Both the position numbers and the translations under genes were made by a program. Shown in pieces: positions 19,799-30,957 of a stretch of 64,000 nt of DNA (position 1 is its first letter; every line of letters begins with the position of its first letter). The stretch comes from Blepharisma stoltei. Its lineage: Eukaryota > Ciliophora > Heterotrichea > Heterotrichida > Blepharismidae. The notes beneath the pieces are model-generated. The model worked only from the letters and a program-made list of their open reading frames with translations. It was not told the origin of the DNA and ran no database searches. Where the stretch lies: assembly GCA_914767885.1 (NCBI GenBank), contig CAJZBQ010000011.1, positions 1,426,001-1,490,000 of the forward strand, given 5' to 3'.

Positions 19799-21017
19799 AT
19801 GTCAACTCCTTCTCCTATAACCCAAACCACCCCAAATCAGCGTATCAGAGGACCTCCTGAGCTTGATCCGGATTTTGCTATGAAATTAATTGAAAAAGAA
19901 GTCGAACTCGAAAAAAGTTGACAAGCAGAAACTGTCCATGACTTAGTGCTTCTGTATACACAAATTATTGAGTATTATGAGTACTATAAGGACCCTAAAT
20001 ATTATGATTTTCAAGATAGGATGCATAAAATGCTGGTAAAGCCTAAAGTTATTGAAGCGATACAGGAAGAGAAAAAGGAAAAAATACAGGTTAGGGATAG
20101 GTCGATGTCTTCGTCACCAAAATTGACTCCGATACAAAGTAATGAAGAAATTATTTTGGAAAGAAAAAAAGAAGCTGAAAAACAAAAAAATCATTTGAAT
20201 GCTGAATTATACGGCTTTATAGTGAAATTATATAGAATTCAAGCTTATAATTTTTGTATAAAAATTTAAAAAAATGCCGATCATTTATTATAACTTAAGA
20301 TAAATAAAAATATTGTGAATACTTCTCATAAACAAGTGAGAAATGTAAATAGAATCATAAAAATCCATGAGACCAATACAAAAGAAATAGCAAGCAAAGC
20401 AATGGGAGATTTTAAGTCTCAAGATGAAGATTTAGAACGAAGGCTTGCTAGTAGGAAAAAAGTAATGACAGATCGAAGTATGGACTCTGCTAATGGGGAT
20501 TATCAAAGATCATATTCCCCTCAAGCTCCTAAAGTTTATGATATTGATGAAGAGGAGGAATATAAGGGGGAAGAAAATGTGCTTTGTAAATCAATGGACA
20601 TTGAAAAAAAATTAAAAATATATATCGATAAAATAATAAAAAAAAATATTTTATAATAAAAAAATACTTTTCATACCCATTGAAAATGAAGTAGAAGCAG
20701 CAGAAGAAGCTGCAGAAGCAGGAGCAGATGAATCGGGAGGATTAGGCTTAAGCTTTTCATTAATAGGCGGCCTAGAAGACCAGCTCGAAGACTTAATGGA
20801 AAAAAGTTTTTCTGAAAAAGCTGCAAAAATCGCTGAAGTCAAAGTAAAATACGAAACCCAAATTCGTGAGCTCGAAGGCCAAGGTGGCTTAATGAACTTA
20901 GTAATAGACCAAATGAAAGAAAACATGCGCCAAGAAATTGAAAACTTAACCATAGAGCTCGACAATAAAAGAAGGCAGGAAATCAGAAATTTAAAAGAAA
21001 GTTTCCAGTTAAAATAA
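19799..21017 (+). CDS. Unknown acidic coiled-coil protein
   Basis: ATG 19799 (MSTPSPITQ) to TAA 21017 after two short excisions. N-terminal helical region, a central charged region (KQVRNVNRIIKIHETNT), then an Ala/Glu-rich stretch (EVEAAEEAAEAGA), GLGLSFSLIGGLEDQLEDL, and a terminal coiled coil (KAAKIAEVKVKYETQIRELE). TGA is Trp at 19918. No catalytic motif is seen. It converges tail to tail on the HEAT-repeat gene, with no gap between the stop codons (21017/21018). Confidence 0.65.
20220..20321 (+). other. IES, about 87-102 bp
   Basis: Right TA at 20320-20321; left TA at 20218-20219 (102 bp) or 20233-20234 (87 bp). Both leave the frame open into TSHKQVRNVNR. Confidence 0.65.
20615..20675 (+). 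other. Short AT-rich IES, exact edges uncertain
   Basis: The frame stops after MDIEKKLKI and resumes at PIENEVEAAEEA. Several TA pairs (20613 or 20619 with 20665 or 20674) are in frame, giving 46-61 bp. Confidence 0.6.
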
Positions 21018-23747
21018 TTAATTAACGCCATGTGCTTCTTTGTACTTAATAAATTCCACCAAATTTTCTAATGCTTCCCCACATCTTTCTTTAAGTTCTT
21101 CATCCTCTAATTTAGCAGCATGTCTGAATACTAGATTTGAGCCGCTTTTCATAAGCCCAATCACTCTCAGCTCAATTAAAACACTATCATATCTTTCGTC
21201 ATTAAAAATATCGAAAAAGGCGTTTAAGACTTCGCATTTCATGTTCATGTCTCCTTTTGTGGCACAGAAAAGAAGGGTGTTAACAATCATTCGGGCTTGG
21301 TCGACGGTGAGCTCTTCTTGGGCACAAACTGATAAAGCTGCGATTAGGTTGCTAGCGATGGGGATTGGCAATTGGTTTATTAAAGTACAGATTTCTTGGA
21401 TATAGCTGACCTTGTTAGCCTACATATACTTCTGTATATGAATAGTTTTCTGGGTTATTAAAATATTAATGAAAATTGAGAGAAATTATTTAAAGGAAAA
21501 AGATATAAAAATTACAAATGCATTTCCATATTTTTTACCAAAGCATAATAAGACTTGACTTATAATATCAAGCAGTTCTTCTACGTTTTCTTTGCAATCC
21601 ACATCTTCTTCAATAAAGTCTGCAATTTTCCGGATTTGTCCGAATAAAAAGTCCCAAAAATTTTGGGCTCCGAAAAGCTCCAGGTAAGTCTTCACAGCCC
21701 GCATTTATCTCTATAACGCTCTCTCCTTGTTTTCCAGTCCGTTCAAGACTCAATTGTCGCTCATTATGAACTAGGGCCTGCACTCACCATCTGTGAGTCG
21801 GAGACACTAGTTCACCTCTCCGAACGTCAACAATTAGCTTCCAGAAAATTGAATTTTCTGTCTCCTATCGGCCAAAATGGAAACTCAAAGCCCAGGATGC
21901 AACGCCCGTATCGCGCTTGAAAACGTTCCCTATTGACGAGGAGGAACTTCACTGGTGTTGCTGTGAATTCCCTTTCCAACCTTCAGTTCCATCTTCCCAG
22001 AGGTAAAACCTTGACCTAGAATAAGCGAGGTCAGTTTAATCCGACATTGGGTTCCGTCAAACCTAATAAAACCTGGCTGGATACATATCACCGAACGCCA
22101 TCCTCCCTTTCACAAGGTTCTTGGCCACCCCAGCTGCAGATACTAACAAGATGGATTGCTCACCACACACCATTTAATGAATGGGCTCCGACAGTTTGAA
22201 CCAAATGATCAGTATTTAATACTAAATTTTGGACACAATAAAAAGCTGCACATTGAAGCTCAAAAACTTTGCTTAAAATTTCTGGAAAAGCTTCTAAATT
22301 TTGACCGAATTCTTGTGTAAACCCATTGGCAGCTCTCATTATATCATTTATCAATGCATTATTCATAAATTGATTACCTATAGGGACTTCTTCATCTTCT
22401 ACAGCTAATAAATTTGTAATTATTTCGAGTGAAATTTCTTGAGCTTTTACCCCATTGTTTCATATTTCTAAAGCATTCCCATTGTTTTCTTCATTAATTA
22501 CTGACACAAATAAATGGCGACTTACCGACCGTCCTTCTTTCATACCCTCTTGAGCTTTGGATTTAAGAATGGAAACTTTTGGGGTTTTTATCCCTAGTTG
22601 GACACCATAACAGGGTTTTTTACCCCACACCATAGATAAGGAAGCCAGAGTCTATATGGCAACTCCAAACTTCTGGATGGGAAGGGTAATAGGGACCACA
22701 AGGAGGGTTCGGGGCCTGCCTATCTCTCATCCCAGATTGGTCATGCCGATCGCTTAGAAATCGTCCAAAAAAGTTCTTGGGTCCCCCCCTAGAGATCGAG
22801 AGATGACAACATCATCGTTTTTTGGTGACGTTGATAGAAAAGGGCTTAATTGCAGCCTGATGCCTAGAGCGAGGAGCCCAAAGTTGGTGATGTCAGATAG
22901 TAGCTAAAATAAGCCCCCCAAAACCCATTCTAATTTAAATCTACTCATTAATTACAGGTATAACATGATTCATTAAATCTGAATACACATCAACCTGCAA
23001 GCTTTTTCCACAGGGGAATATAACATATTCCCCAAGCAGCTGCGTTTGGTTTTTAACAATGCAAAAATTAGAGATAAGCAAGACTATATTCATTTTATTG
23101 TCTGGTGTTAAATCTCCATCAGTGACTAAGCTATATAAATTATTGAAAAAGGTTCCAATTAAGTCACAAGCTTGAGCATTTTCTTCAGAAAAAGCATTTA
23201 ACAGATCCAAACAAGGCGAAATATAGCTCGCATTTTTTGCGATGATTTTATTTATGCATTCTTGGATTATTGGGGAATTTTGTAAAGACTGTATAAAAGT
23301 CTCGTTTTCTTGGCATAAAGATTCTAATAAATATAAGGTTGTTTGGACTATAGTAATGATTAATTGCTCTTCTTGTTTAGAATTAGGTAGGATTGGGTCT
23401 ACTAGGAAATATTGATTTATGATAGGGTCTATTAAATTTAGAACTCCTAAACGTAATAAATCGCCTGAATATTCTTGTGTAAGAGAGATTGCTGCTTGGA
23501 GTGCTGAAAGCTGGACTGATAAAGATGCGTCTGAAATCCTTTCTACTATAAGCTTGACATAGCTAATATCAGGGATGCTTTTCATGTTAGCTACTGCAAT
23601 GCAGCCGATTTCTCTTTCTCTTTCAGAAGTACTTCTGAGCTAAATTAGAGTTACATAGCCTTTTAAATCGCTTTCGGCTGGGAAATTCTCACTTTTAAGG
23701 GGATCAAAGCGGAAATTTTTGTTTCGTGAAGGCTTTGATTTTACCAT
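21018..23747 (-). CDS. HEAT-repeat protein, HEATR3/Syo1-like
   Basis: ATG 23747 (MVKSKPSRNKNFRFDPLKSE), 15-nt intron at 23640-23654, then helical HEAT/ARM repeats (VKLIVERISDASLSVQLSAL...) to TAA 21018. The basic MxKSKxxR start followed by an Arg/Phe/Pro segment and then repeats is characteristic of Syo1/HEATR3, a transport adaptor that carries ribosomal proteins uL18 and uL5 to the nucleus for the 5S RNP. Three inserts interrupt it: 21403-21507, about 21708-22176, and 22502-22955. The junction of the middle one could not be resolved in frame (a 469-bp removal at the shared CATTTA is off by one). Family assignment is by pattern only. Confidence 0.65.
21403..21507 (-). other. IES, 105 bp
   Basis: TA at 21401-21402 and 21506-21507. 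Excision joins NAFVIF to IQEICTLINQLPI in frame. Confidence 0.75.
21708..22176 (-). mobile_element. SINE-like element D in HEAT gene
   Basis: GC-rich insert of about 470 bp, related to elements at 26520-27010 and around 31500 (shared GGCCAAAATGGAAA, CCCAGG-TGCAAC modules). CATTTA is shared at both edges (21702 and 22171). The join at this repeat is one base out of frame, so the edges are approximate. Confidence 0.6.
22502..22955 (-). mobile_element. SINE-like element H in HEAT gene, 11-bp duplication
   Basis: TCATTAATTAC at 22491-22501 and 22945-22955. Removing one copy plus insert (454 bp) joins PVINE to ENNGNALEIW exactly. The body shares GA-GT-GA-AGAAAAGGGC with the element at 35915. The duplication includes TA. 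Confidence 0.8.
23640..23654 (-). other. 15-nt spliceosomal intron
   Basis: On the minus strand GTAACTCTAATTTAG; removal joins SDLKGY to LRSTSEREREIG and removes an in-frame TAG. Confidence 0.85.
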
Positions 23748-24116
23748 AATTTTTTATTAATATTTATTGTGGAGAAGAAGAAATAGAAATAATAGTTATT
23801 ATAGATGCTTTGCAGTAGGGGAGTATGAATAATGATTCGTTAATCGTTTTAGAGAAAAGAGTGTTTTTTGGACTATTTGGCTATTTATAGTTAGGGTAAA
23901 TGTTTTAAATGATATTCTATTTATAGTGAAAATAATTATTCATAGTAACAATTCTATTTATAATAAAAAAATAGCACGGCTCATCTAAGGATATTTATAT
24001 TCATTGTAAATAAATATAATGAATTTATGAACTTCAATTAAAATTTACCTTGGAATGTGTTGATAAAAATAATAATAAATCTTCATTTATTTACAGTTAT
24101 TTTTCAATAAATAGAT

Positions 24117-25716
24117 ATGCGTAAATCCATTCCTCTCAGGATTTCCATAAAAATGGTTTCAGAAGCACCAAAGCTAAAAATTTCAATAAAAACAGAAAAT
24201 AGAGAACAAGTAAAATCAAGAGAGCAAACTAAAAGAGAAGGTATCGTAAAAATTCTTGAAAAACCAGGAGCTTTAAAATGGTTAAAATCCACATCAGGTG
24301 CTAGATTCCAAAAAGTATGATCATCATTATCTCCTTCTCCTGTAATAAGTATTTCACAGTTAAATAACTGAGATGTTATCAATGGATATATTGGCCCAAA
24401 ATTTAAAAATCGAGATTCTCAGCTCCCCCATGCACCTTTCACAAAAAGTCCTGGTCTTCAAATGGGGATGATCTGTCCAAAAGTTTTATCAGAAAAAGAG
24501 CCAAAGCAATCTTTAAACAAAGCATTATCCTATATTGGGCTAAGAAAAAAAGGGCATGATAGGGCTGATGCGATTTATTTGAGCTCAATACAAGCTTTTC
24601 GGGCTGAGAAAAATAAAGAAAAATGCTGCTCAAAAGAAATGCTGAAGCTTAAAACATTTGAAGGTTTTAATGAAAATAAGGATGAGGCTTATGGGTCGTT
24701 GATAAATGATTATGATGAATTTCGAAAAATGTTTGAAATTTCTAATGGAGCTATTAAAAAGAAAGAAAATTATGAAGAACTTTTTAAGCCCACACATGTA
24801 ATGACTGCGAGAGAAAAAAAGAAAATAAATATAGATTGTGTGAGTGATGCTTTTTCCGCTGGATCAGCTTCGCCGCACTACTTGAGACAGTCTGATTTTA
24901 TAAGTATTTTAAATAGTGAAAATAGCGTGCTAGAAGCGGAAACAGAGGAATCTTATAGGAAACCTATTAGGAAAGGGATTCCAAAGTCTCAAAGAATTTC
25001 TAACTCCTTCTCTTTAATTATTTTAAAAAAATTTTTTTTCTTTATATGAAAGATTTTATTAATATATAAATTCTATTAATATAATTAAACCTCTAGTCCT
25101 GTTAAATTTTTTAAAAAAAATCCTAAAACATAAATTTAATTTTTACTTCCAATTTTTAAAACTGAATTTTTTTAAAATTATAAATGCATAATTTTTTGCC
25201 CACTTCAAGGGGGAGAGTAAGCATATTGATAGGACTTTTAATAATAAAATTTCCCATGAAAAATTAGACGAAATAAAAGATGATTCCGTTGAAATTGCAG
25301 GAAAAGAATTAAAAGGCATTTTAGATGGAAATAGAATTACATTTAACCTTGATGACCTTAATCAAGAATTGATAAATGAGTTAAAAGAAAAAAAAAAGAG
25401 AAATGAGAAAAAGACAAAAGAAACCATAAAAGATATTAGAATAAAACAAAATAAAAAACTGAAAGGCAGAGAAAAATTAGGAACTTCACAAAATATTCAT
25501 AATCAATATCACCAAAATTTAAATCTAATGAGATTATCTGTGAGAAAAAATAAAAATGAAGAAGAGGAAATGATCAGAAATATTCTTTTGGAAAAGAGTA
25601 AAAATCCAAAGAAAAAGGAGCTTTCACGAATAAAAAGCTCTGATAAGGATTTTTTCAATTCACAACTTGAGAAAAAACTGTCATCTATAAGCAGTATCAG
25701 TGAGCGTTTTTCTTAA
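24117..25716 (+). CDS. Unknown Lys/Glu-rich protein split by a MITE remnant
   Basis: ATG 24117 to TAA 25716, 460 aa after a 217-bp excision at 25001/25218. TGA is Trp at 24318 and 24369. The N-terminal half is basic and Ser-rich (KPGALKWLKS); the C-terminal half is a charged helix (LKEKKKRNEKKTKETIKDIR). No domain is recognised. Excision at the TAA duplication gives ISKHIDRTFNNK in frame and a length divisible by three, supporting one gene. Confidence 0.7.
25004..25217 (+). mobile_element. Shrunken, diverged MITE (copy 5) acting as IES
   Basis: TAA at 25001-25003 and 25218-25220, left end CTCC, right end GGGGGAG, and the recognisable inner block CATAAATTT...TTCCAATTTTT. The CCGTGAG repeats are gone. 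Confidence 0.7.
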
Positions 25717-25968
25717 TTTTATATTATATTATATGAGGGGGTTATTAACAAGAAACTCAAGATTAAAGTGTAAAATAATATTAATTAAATATAATTTCCA
25801 GAGATAAACATAAATCTTACACATTTGCTTCTGAAAGATAATTTATATTAGTTATAAATCTACTGCTCAAAGTCTATAAATTATGTAAGCATAAAATGGC
25901 TAATCATTTAGTAGCTGACCTAACTAAAATTTTTTCTAAGATTATTTGAAATTCATTTTAAATGACTC

Positions 25969-26461
25969 TTAATCTTAAATTACATTAATGAGGCGACTGC
26001 CGTGTTGTTAACGCAGAAACCAAGGACCTCAATGTGAGGTTCACTGCTTTGCGACCATTCCCAACAAGCCATAAAGGCTTGCCAAAGGGAAATGCGTCTA
26101 CTCCTTCCCACAGCGTGCTGCGGCTTAAGTCTTGAGTGGGCGGGCTATGGAATCCTGCGGCTGCTGCTTGAGTTACGGGAGTTGGCTTTCCGAAATTCCA
26201 AAAAATGGAATTTCTGGTCACCTTTCGGCAAAAAGGGAAATTCCAAGTCCTGGGACGTAACGCCCAGTTTCACGCTAGGTAGTTGCCCGATTGGTCTAGG
26301 CATTGCCTGTAGACCTTGCTGGGCTTACCCTTTCCAAACTTGGACACCCTTTCCTCTCGAGGAAAAAACCATTCTAGTCGTTGGGCATGGGCCAGGCTCT
26401 GCTCTGCAGAATTGCTTACCATGGCATTTTGCCCATTTCTGGAATAGCAAAACCTTGCCGG
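25969..26461 (-). mobile_element. SINE-like element B, 15-bp target duplication
   Basis: CATTTTAAATGACTC at 25954-25968 and 26462-26476. The 493-bp body is GC-rich and shares CGCTAGGTAGTTGCCCGATT and GCTGGGCTTACCCTTTCCAA-like blocks with elements A, C, D and E. The AT tail lies at the left, so the element points left. Open frames inside it are not conserved between copies. Intergenic. Confidence 0.8.
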
Positions 26462-26519
26462 CATTTTAAATGACTCATTCATTCATAGGATTATTATAGA
26501 GAAACTCCAGCCCACTAAT

Positions 26520-27010
26520 GGCTTTTTCACGTCCCTTGCTCAGCACCATCCCCATACTCGCCAGTCTGATTACTTAACTTAAGAATTGTGCTGCTCCTTC
26601 CATACAAGGCTTACACTTGTTACCCAGAGGTGAAGACGCTGGGTCACCATACAGTACATCAACGGTTACCTATTCCGAAAATTCAAAAAAAGAATTTTCT
26701 GGTCAGGCTATCAACCAAGATGAAACTTGTAGCCCAGGGCGCAACTCCTGGTATCGCGCTAGGAAAATGCCGATTGGTCGAGCAAGCACTCCCTGGTCTT
26801 GCTGGACGAATACTTACCAAGTTCCATCCTCCCTCTGGGTAAACCTTGCACTGGATGTGAGCCTGCGGTCACTACGCCGATATTGCACTCCACCATACCA
26901 AGTAAAAACCTGACTGGATTCACACACCAATCTCTGCTCTCCTTTTCACAAGGTCCCCAGAGTACAGGTGCTCAGAGGGCAGGTAGATTTTCCATGTCAT
27001 TTTTATGTGC
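26520..27010 (-). mobile_element. SINE-like element C, edges approximate
   Basis: GC-rich repeat of about 490 bp. It shares CAGTACATCAAC, a GAAAATT-palindrome-like AATTTTCTGGTC block and CACACACC-AA-C modules with the element at 30958-31905. AATGGCT occurs at both ends (about 26513 and 27014) and may be the target duplication. Intergenic. Confidence 0.6.
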
Positions 27011-27257
27011 CATTTAAAATGGCTCAATTATCTTGTGGACGCTTAATTTAATCCTTCTTATTATATACATGATCAAAAACTTATTTCCATTTTGTAAACA
27101 ATTCACCATTATTTATTTATAAATTCATTGATCCTAAATTTTCCAAATTATGTTAAAAATTTTCACTAAGAAATAATGTATGGTAAATAAAATTTCCAAC
27201 ACTCCTATTATCATCTTATCAGCTTATTATTTAAAATTTTATTATAATTATATTGAA

Positions 27258-29385
27258 ATGGGCTTTTTAGAAGTTGGTGAACCTCCATTGTCCTTTGAAG
27301 AATCAAAAGCACTGGCTGAGTACATTCGAGAACATGGTGCTATCCAATTTGTGCAACTCTATAACGGTCATAAAGATCATCACACCCCAGCTCTCCGTTG
27401 GGGGGAAGAAATGGAATATCATGCAGTTCAGCTTGATGAAGAACATCATAAAGCCAAAATATTTCTCAGAGCAATTGATGTTATCAATGCATTAAACGCT
27501 GCAGAAGAGCTAACGAATGGTAGCTTGATTTGGCATGTGGAATATGGTGCATGGATGATAGAAAGCGTCCCAAAATTTCCTTATAATCATTACATTCAAG
27601 ATTTATTAACAGTCGAACCTAAAATGGTCCTAAGAAGAATGAAAATGAAGACTATTTTGCAAGCTATAAACCCTTCCCTTTGTCCTTTATCTATACCTTG
27701 CTTCCCACTGCTTGGAGTTGGTGATGACTATTTTTGTCCAAAAGAAGGACCAGATTTTTTAAATAATGCAAGCCAAAGCTTATACCTTGACGATAGAGTT
27801 ATATGCCCTCATCCTAGATTCCCAACACTTACTAAAGGAATTGTGACACGTCGAGGAAAACCTGTAAATATCAAAATTCCTTTATTTCAAGACGAAAATA
27901 CAAACCCTCAAGATGAGCCATATCCAGGTTTTATTCATATGGATGCATGTGGATTCGGAATGGGTATAGCGCTTTTCCCGAGGATGGCGCGGAATGGCGC
28001 CATCCTCGGGAAAGTCAACTAAGCATCCACACGGGAACTGGGAGTTCCACGTGTGGATGCCATTTTTGACATGTGGGATCCAAACTTCCACATGTCAAAA
28101 TGGCATCCACACGTGGAACTCCCAGTTCCCATGTGGATGCCTTCCTGGCTTTCCCGAGGATGGCGCCATTCCGCGCCATCCTCGGGAAAGCGCTATATGT
28201 GCTGCTTGCAGGTAACATTAAATGCTACAAGTCTATTTGAAGCAAGGTCACTCTATGACCAGCTTGCTCCTTTGACACCTGTTATGCTTGCATTATCAGC
28301 CTGCACACCATTTTTTAAAGGAAAATTAGCAAATACTGATACGAGATGGGAAGTTTTGGTTCAAGCTATGGACGATAGGACTGATGAAGAAAAAAATATA
28401 GGCTGAAGATCCCGATATGGAGGAGTTTCCCGATACATTTCTCAATGTGCTAAATTAAAGCCTGAGTATAATGATATAAATGTCCCTTATCACGCTCCTA
28501 CCTATGATTATTTACTATCTCAAGGTATTGATGAAATTTTAGCAAAGCATATAGCAGTAATCATGATTAGAGATCCATTAGTTATTTTCCCTGATAAAGT
28601 ATATGTAGATGATACTACCACTACAATGCATTTTGAAAACCTTCAAAGCACTAATTGAAACTCCTTAAGGTTTAAACCGCCGCCATCAATGGACTCAGAT
28701 ATCTGCTGAAGGGTAGAATTCAGGCCTATGGATGTCCAGATTACTGACTTTGAAAACGCAGCATATTCAATTTTCTTGATTTTATTATCCCGCATGATTG
28801 TAGCTTTAAAATTAAACTTTTTGATACCTATGTCACAAGTTGATGAAAATCTTCAAAGAGCTTCTGTTAAAGATGCAATTTTAAGCCAAAAATTCTGGTT
28901 TAGGCTAAATGTCATTGGAGCTGACTGCAAGGAGCGGCAATTTTTCATGGATTCTACTAAAAATTCTCAAGACAGAATTGAAGAGCTTACCATGAGAGAA
29001 ATCTTTTTAGGGACGCCAGAGTTTGAAGGGCTTTTAGGCTTGCTTGAAATTTATGCTAATTTTCAATAAATTTAAAAAAAAAAATATACAATTTTTTATA
29101 TAAAATAATTATAGAAATTAATTTATAAAGAAATATCTAAAAGAAGTAGTAAAATGTCCAGAAGAAGATTATAACCAGCTGAAAAAATATTTGGATTTAA
29201 TTAAAAGAAGGGTTATTGGGGAAACCCCTACAGGAGCTGCATATTTGAGAAATTTCATTGTAAATCACCCGGATTATGCGAAAGATTCAATTATCAATGG
29301 AAATATTGCATTTGATTTAGTGAAAATTTGTGCTGACGCAAGAGTTGACTGGCTGCTGCCAAAAATAAATGGCACAAGTAGTTAG
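27258..29385 (+). CDS. GCLC: Glutamate-cysteine ligase catalytic subunit
   Basis: Start ATG 27258 (MGFLEVGEPPLSFEESK), as in GCLC proteins; stop TAG 29385. After removing a 231-bp and a 67-bp IES the product is 609 aa, near the eukaryotic norm of about 640. Blocks: ALRWGEEMEYHAV (Mg/ATP-glutamate site), WMIESVP, HMDACGFGMG-MCCLQVT across the first IES, MALSACTPFFKG-like, WRVEFRPMDVQ. It makes gamma-glutamylcysteine, the first step of glutathione synthesis, in the cytosol. TGA is Trp in IGWRSRYGG and ICWRVEF. Earlier in-frame codons from 27180 lack family similarity, so the later ATG is preferred. Confidence 0.93.
27967..28197 (+). other. 231-bp GC-rich palindromic (foldback) IES in GCLC
   Basis: TA at 27965-27966 and 28196-28197. 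The whole insert is a near-perfect inverted repeat with arms of about 115 bp: TATAGCGCTTTCCCGAGGA at both outer ends, then an inner GGAATGGCGCCATCC, then CATCCACACGTGGAACTCCC, meeting at a centre near 28080. Each outer arm contains its own smaller hairpin. Excision gives GFGMGMCCLQVT, the family motif. Unlike other IESs it is GC-rich. Confidence 0.9.
29069..29135 (+). other. IES in GCLC, 67 bp
   Basis: TA at 29067-29068 and 29134-29135. Excision joins IYANFQ to YLKEVVKCPEEDY in frame. Confidence 0.85.
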
Positions 29386-29429
29386 GTTAAGATAAAAATT
29401 TCTAATAAATATGATTTTTAATAAGAAAA

Positions 29430-30091
29430 TTATTGGAAAAAATCGTGAGAAATATACTCTTTATTACAATCCGGGCATCTTGGGTGTCTTGCTGTGGTTA
29501 GTCATTGCTCTATACAATTTGTGTGAAACGCATGCTTGCATTTGGTAATCCTCACTGGGTCACTTGTTTTAAAATCTGTTAAGCAAATCGCACACGTAGG
29601 CTCTCCAGTGAATTCGGTATTTTCTGTGTATACAAATGTGGAGGCATCTTGATCTATTTGCTGCTTTGTTATATGATTTTCATCGTTTTCTTCATAAGAA
29701 GCATTTGGACTGATTCTATTGAACCAGCTGAAAAAATTGATCTTAACTCTTTTGAGGATTTTTCTTAAAAAAATTAATTAAAAAAATTATTTTTAGGTAA
29801 GAAATCTTTATAGGGGTTAGTTGATATATATATAAGGAGTGCCCTAAATATATGTTACAAAATAAAAATAATACCTATTACGCATCCAAGTATTATGCAT
29901 ATCTGTTTTCAATCAAATTCACTGTCAGAGCTGTTACAGCTCTTGTTATCATAATTGCATTCCTTTGTATTGCAATCTTTATCGCATTTATCATTATTAA
30001 GCTGCTCTTCTGTGCATAAACAGCCAGGCAAACTTGATTGTTGATAAGATATGTGAAGTATTGCCAGCGATATAATAATACCGAGTGACAT
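29430..30091 (-). CDS. Signal peptide, Notch-type repeat, TM and RING-H2 protein
   Basis: ATG 30091 to TAA 29430. Order: hydrophobic signal peptide (LGIIISLAILHISY), a Lin-12/Notch-like Cys repeat (CLCTEEQLNNDKCDKDCN then CNYDNKSCN), a transmembrane helix (ICIILGCVIGIIFIL), a short basic cytosolic linker, and a C-terminal RING-H2 finger (CAICLTDF...KCKHAFHTNCIEQWL...CPDC). A 15-nt intron follows the TM segment, and a 32-bp AT-rich TA-bounded stretch must also be removed, giving 204 aa. RING-H2 membrane proteins act as E3 ubiquitin ligases; the Notch-type ectodomain on such a ligase is unusual. TGA is Trp in FDWKQI and EQWL. Confidence 0.78.
29844..29858 (-). other. 15-nt spliceosomal intron
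   Basis: Minus strand GTAACATATATTTAG, just after the TM helix; removal bypasses an in-frame TAA. Confidence 0.75.
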
Positions 30092-30317
30092 TTTATATTA
30101 AATAAATTTGATATCTCATTAATCCTCAATTAAATTGTATTTTTATGAATTTGCAATAATAATTCTCCTTATTTTACAGCTAACAATACTTCTTTTTATT
30201 ATCTGCTAAATATTATATAAAATTATCAATAAATCAATCTGAGCTCATCAAATATAGCCAAACCAGCTTAATTTAATTGAAAATCTATTCCTATAAAATC
30301 AATTCATATTTGAAAAT

Positions 30318-30878
30318 ATGGATGAAGTGATCAAAGATCGTCTTCACGCTGAACAAATTTTAAAGCGGCACGGTGTACAAGTCGGAGCAAAAGCTGCAGG
30401 CGAACTCATGATGCATAGCGCTAGACTCGGCCTTCGCAATATTTTAGAGTTTTTCGGAAGAACAGTCCAAGTTGACTATAAAAATAAATTCCACGATACT
30501 TTATTACATTATGCAGCCCGAGGTGGGAATATAGATATTGTGAGGCAGCTAATTGAATTAGGTGTAAGCCCACTAGCGAGAAATTTATTTAATGAAACTC
30601 CTCTGTTTTATGCTGCAGAAGAAGGCCACGTTGACGTTGTCGAAGTTTTAAGTGAGTATGGAGGAATTGATTACCAAGACAAATTTGGTGACACTGCTTT
30701 GCATTTTGCAGCTAGAGAAGGAAATGAAGCAATTTGTGTGATTTTGCTGAGAAAGGCTAGAAATGTAGTAAATATTGCGAATGATAATAATCAGACAGCA
30801 CTATCTTATGCGCTAGAGCAAGGGTATTTAGACGTTGCGAAAACTATAGAGAGATATGGAGGAAGAGTTAATGCATAA
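30318..30878 (+). CDS. Ankyrin-repeat protein
   Basis: Uninterrupted 186-aa frame. Four ankyrin repeats follow a helical N-terminus: DTLLHYAARGGNIDIVRQLI, ETPLFYAAEEGHVDVVEVL, DTALHFAAREGNEAICVIL, QTALSYALEQGYLDVAKTI. It is a small adaptor; partner unknown. Start ATG 30318 is the only good candidate. Confidence 0.88.
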   Translation: MDEVIKDRLHAEQILKRHGVQVGAKAAGELMMHSARLGLRNILEFFGRTVQVDYKNKFHDTLLHYAARGGNIDIVRQLIELGVSPLARNLFNETPLFYAAEEGHVDVVEVLSEYGGIDYQDKFGDTALHFAAREGNEAICVILLRKARNVVNIANDNNQTALSYALEQGYLDVAKTIERYGGRVNA

Positions 30879-30957
30879 TGAAACATTATTTATCTTATAA
30901 AACAGCAATTTTAAACCATTAACATTAGCATTAACTTAACTTATTGAGAAGTTCGCT

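Noticed and set aside
25985-27017. Several overlapping ORFs of 70-125 codons on both strands
   Set aside because: They lie within GC-rich repeats B and C, are not conserved between copies and overlap in several frames.
27180-27257. N-terminal extension of glutamate-cysteine ligase
   Set aside because: The hydrophobic extension has no family counterpart; MGFLEVG at 27258 matches the usual GCLC start.
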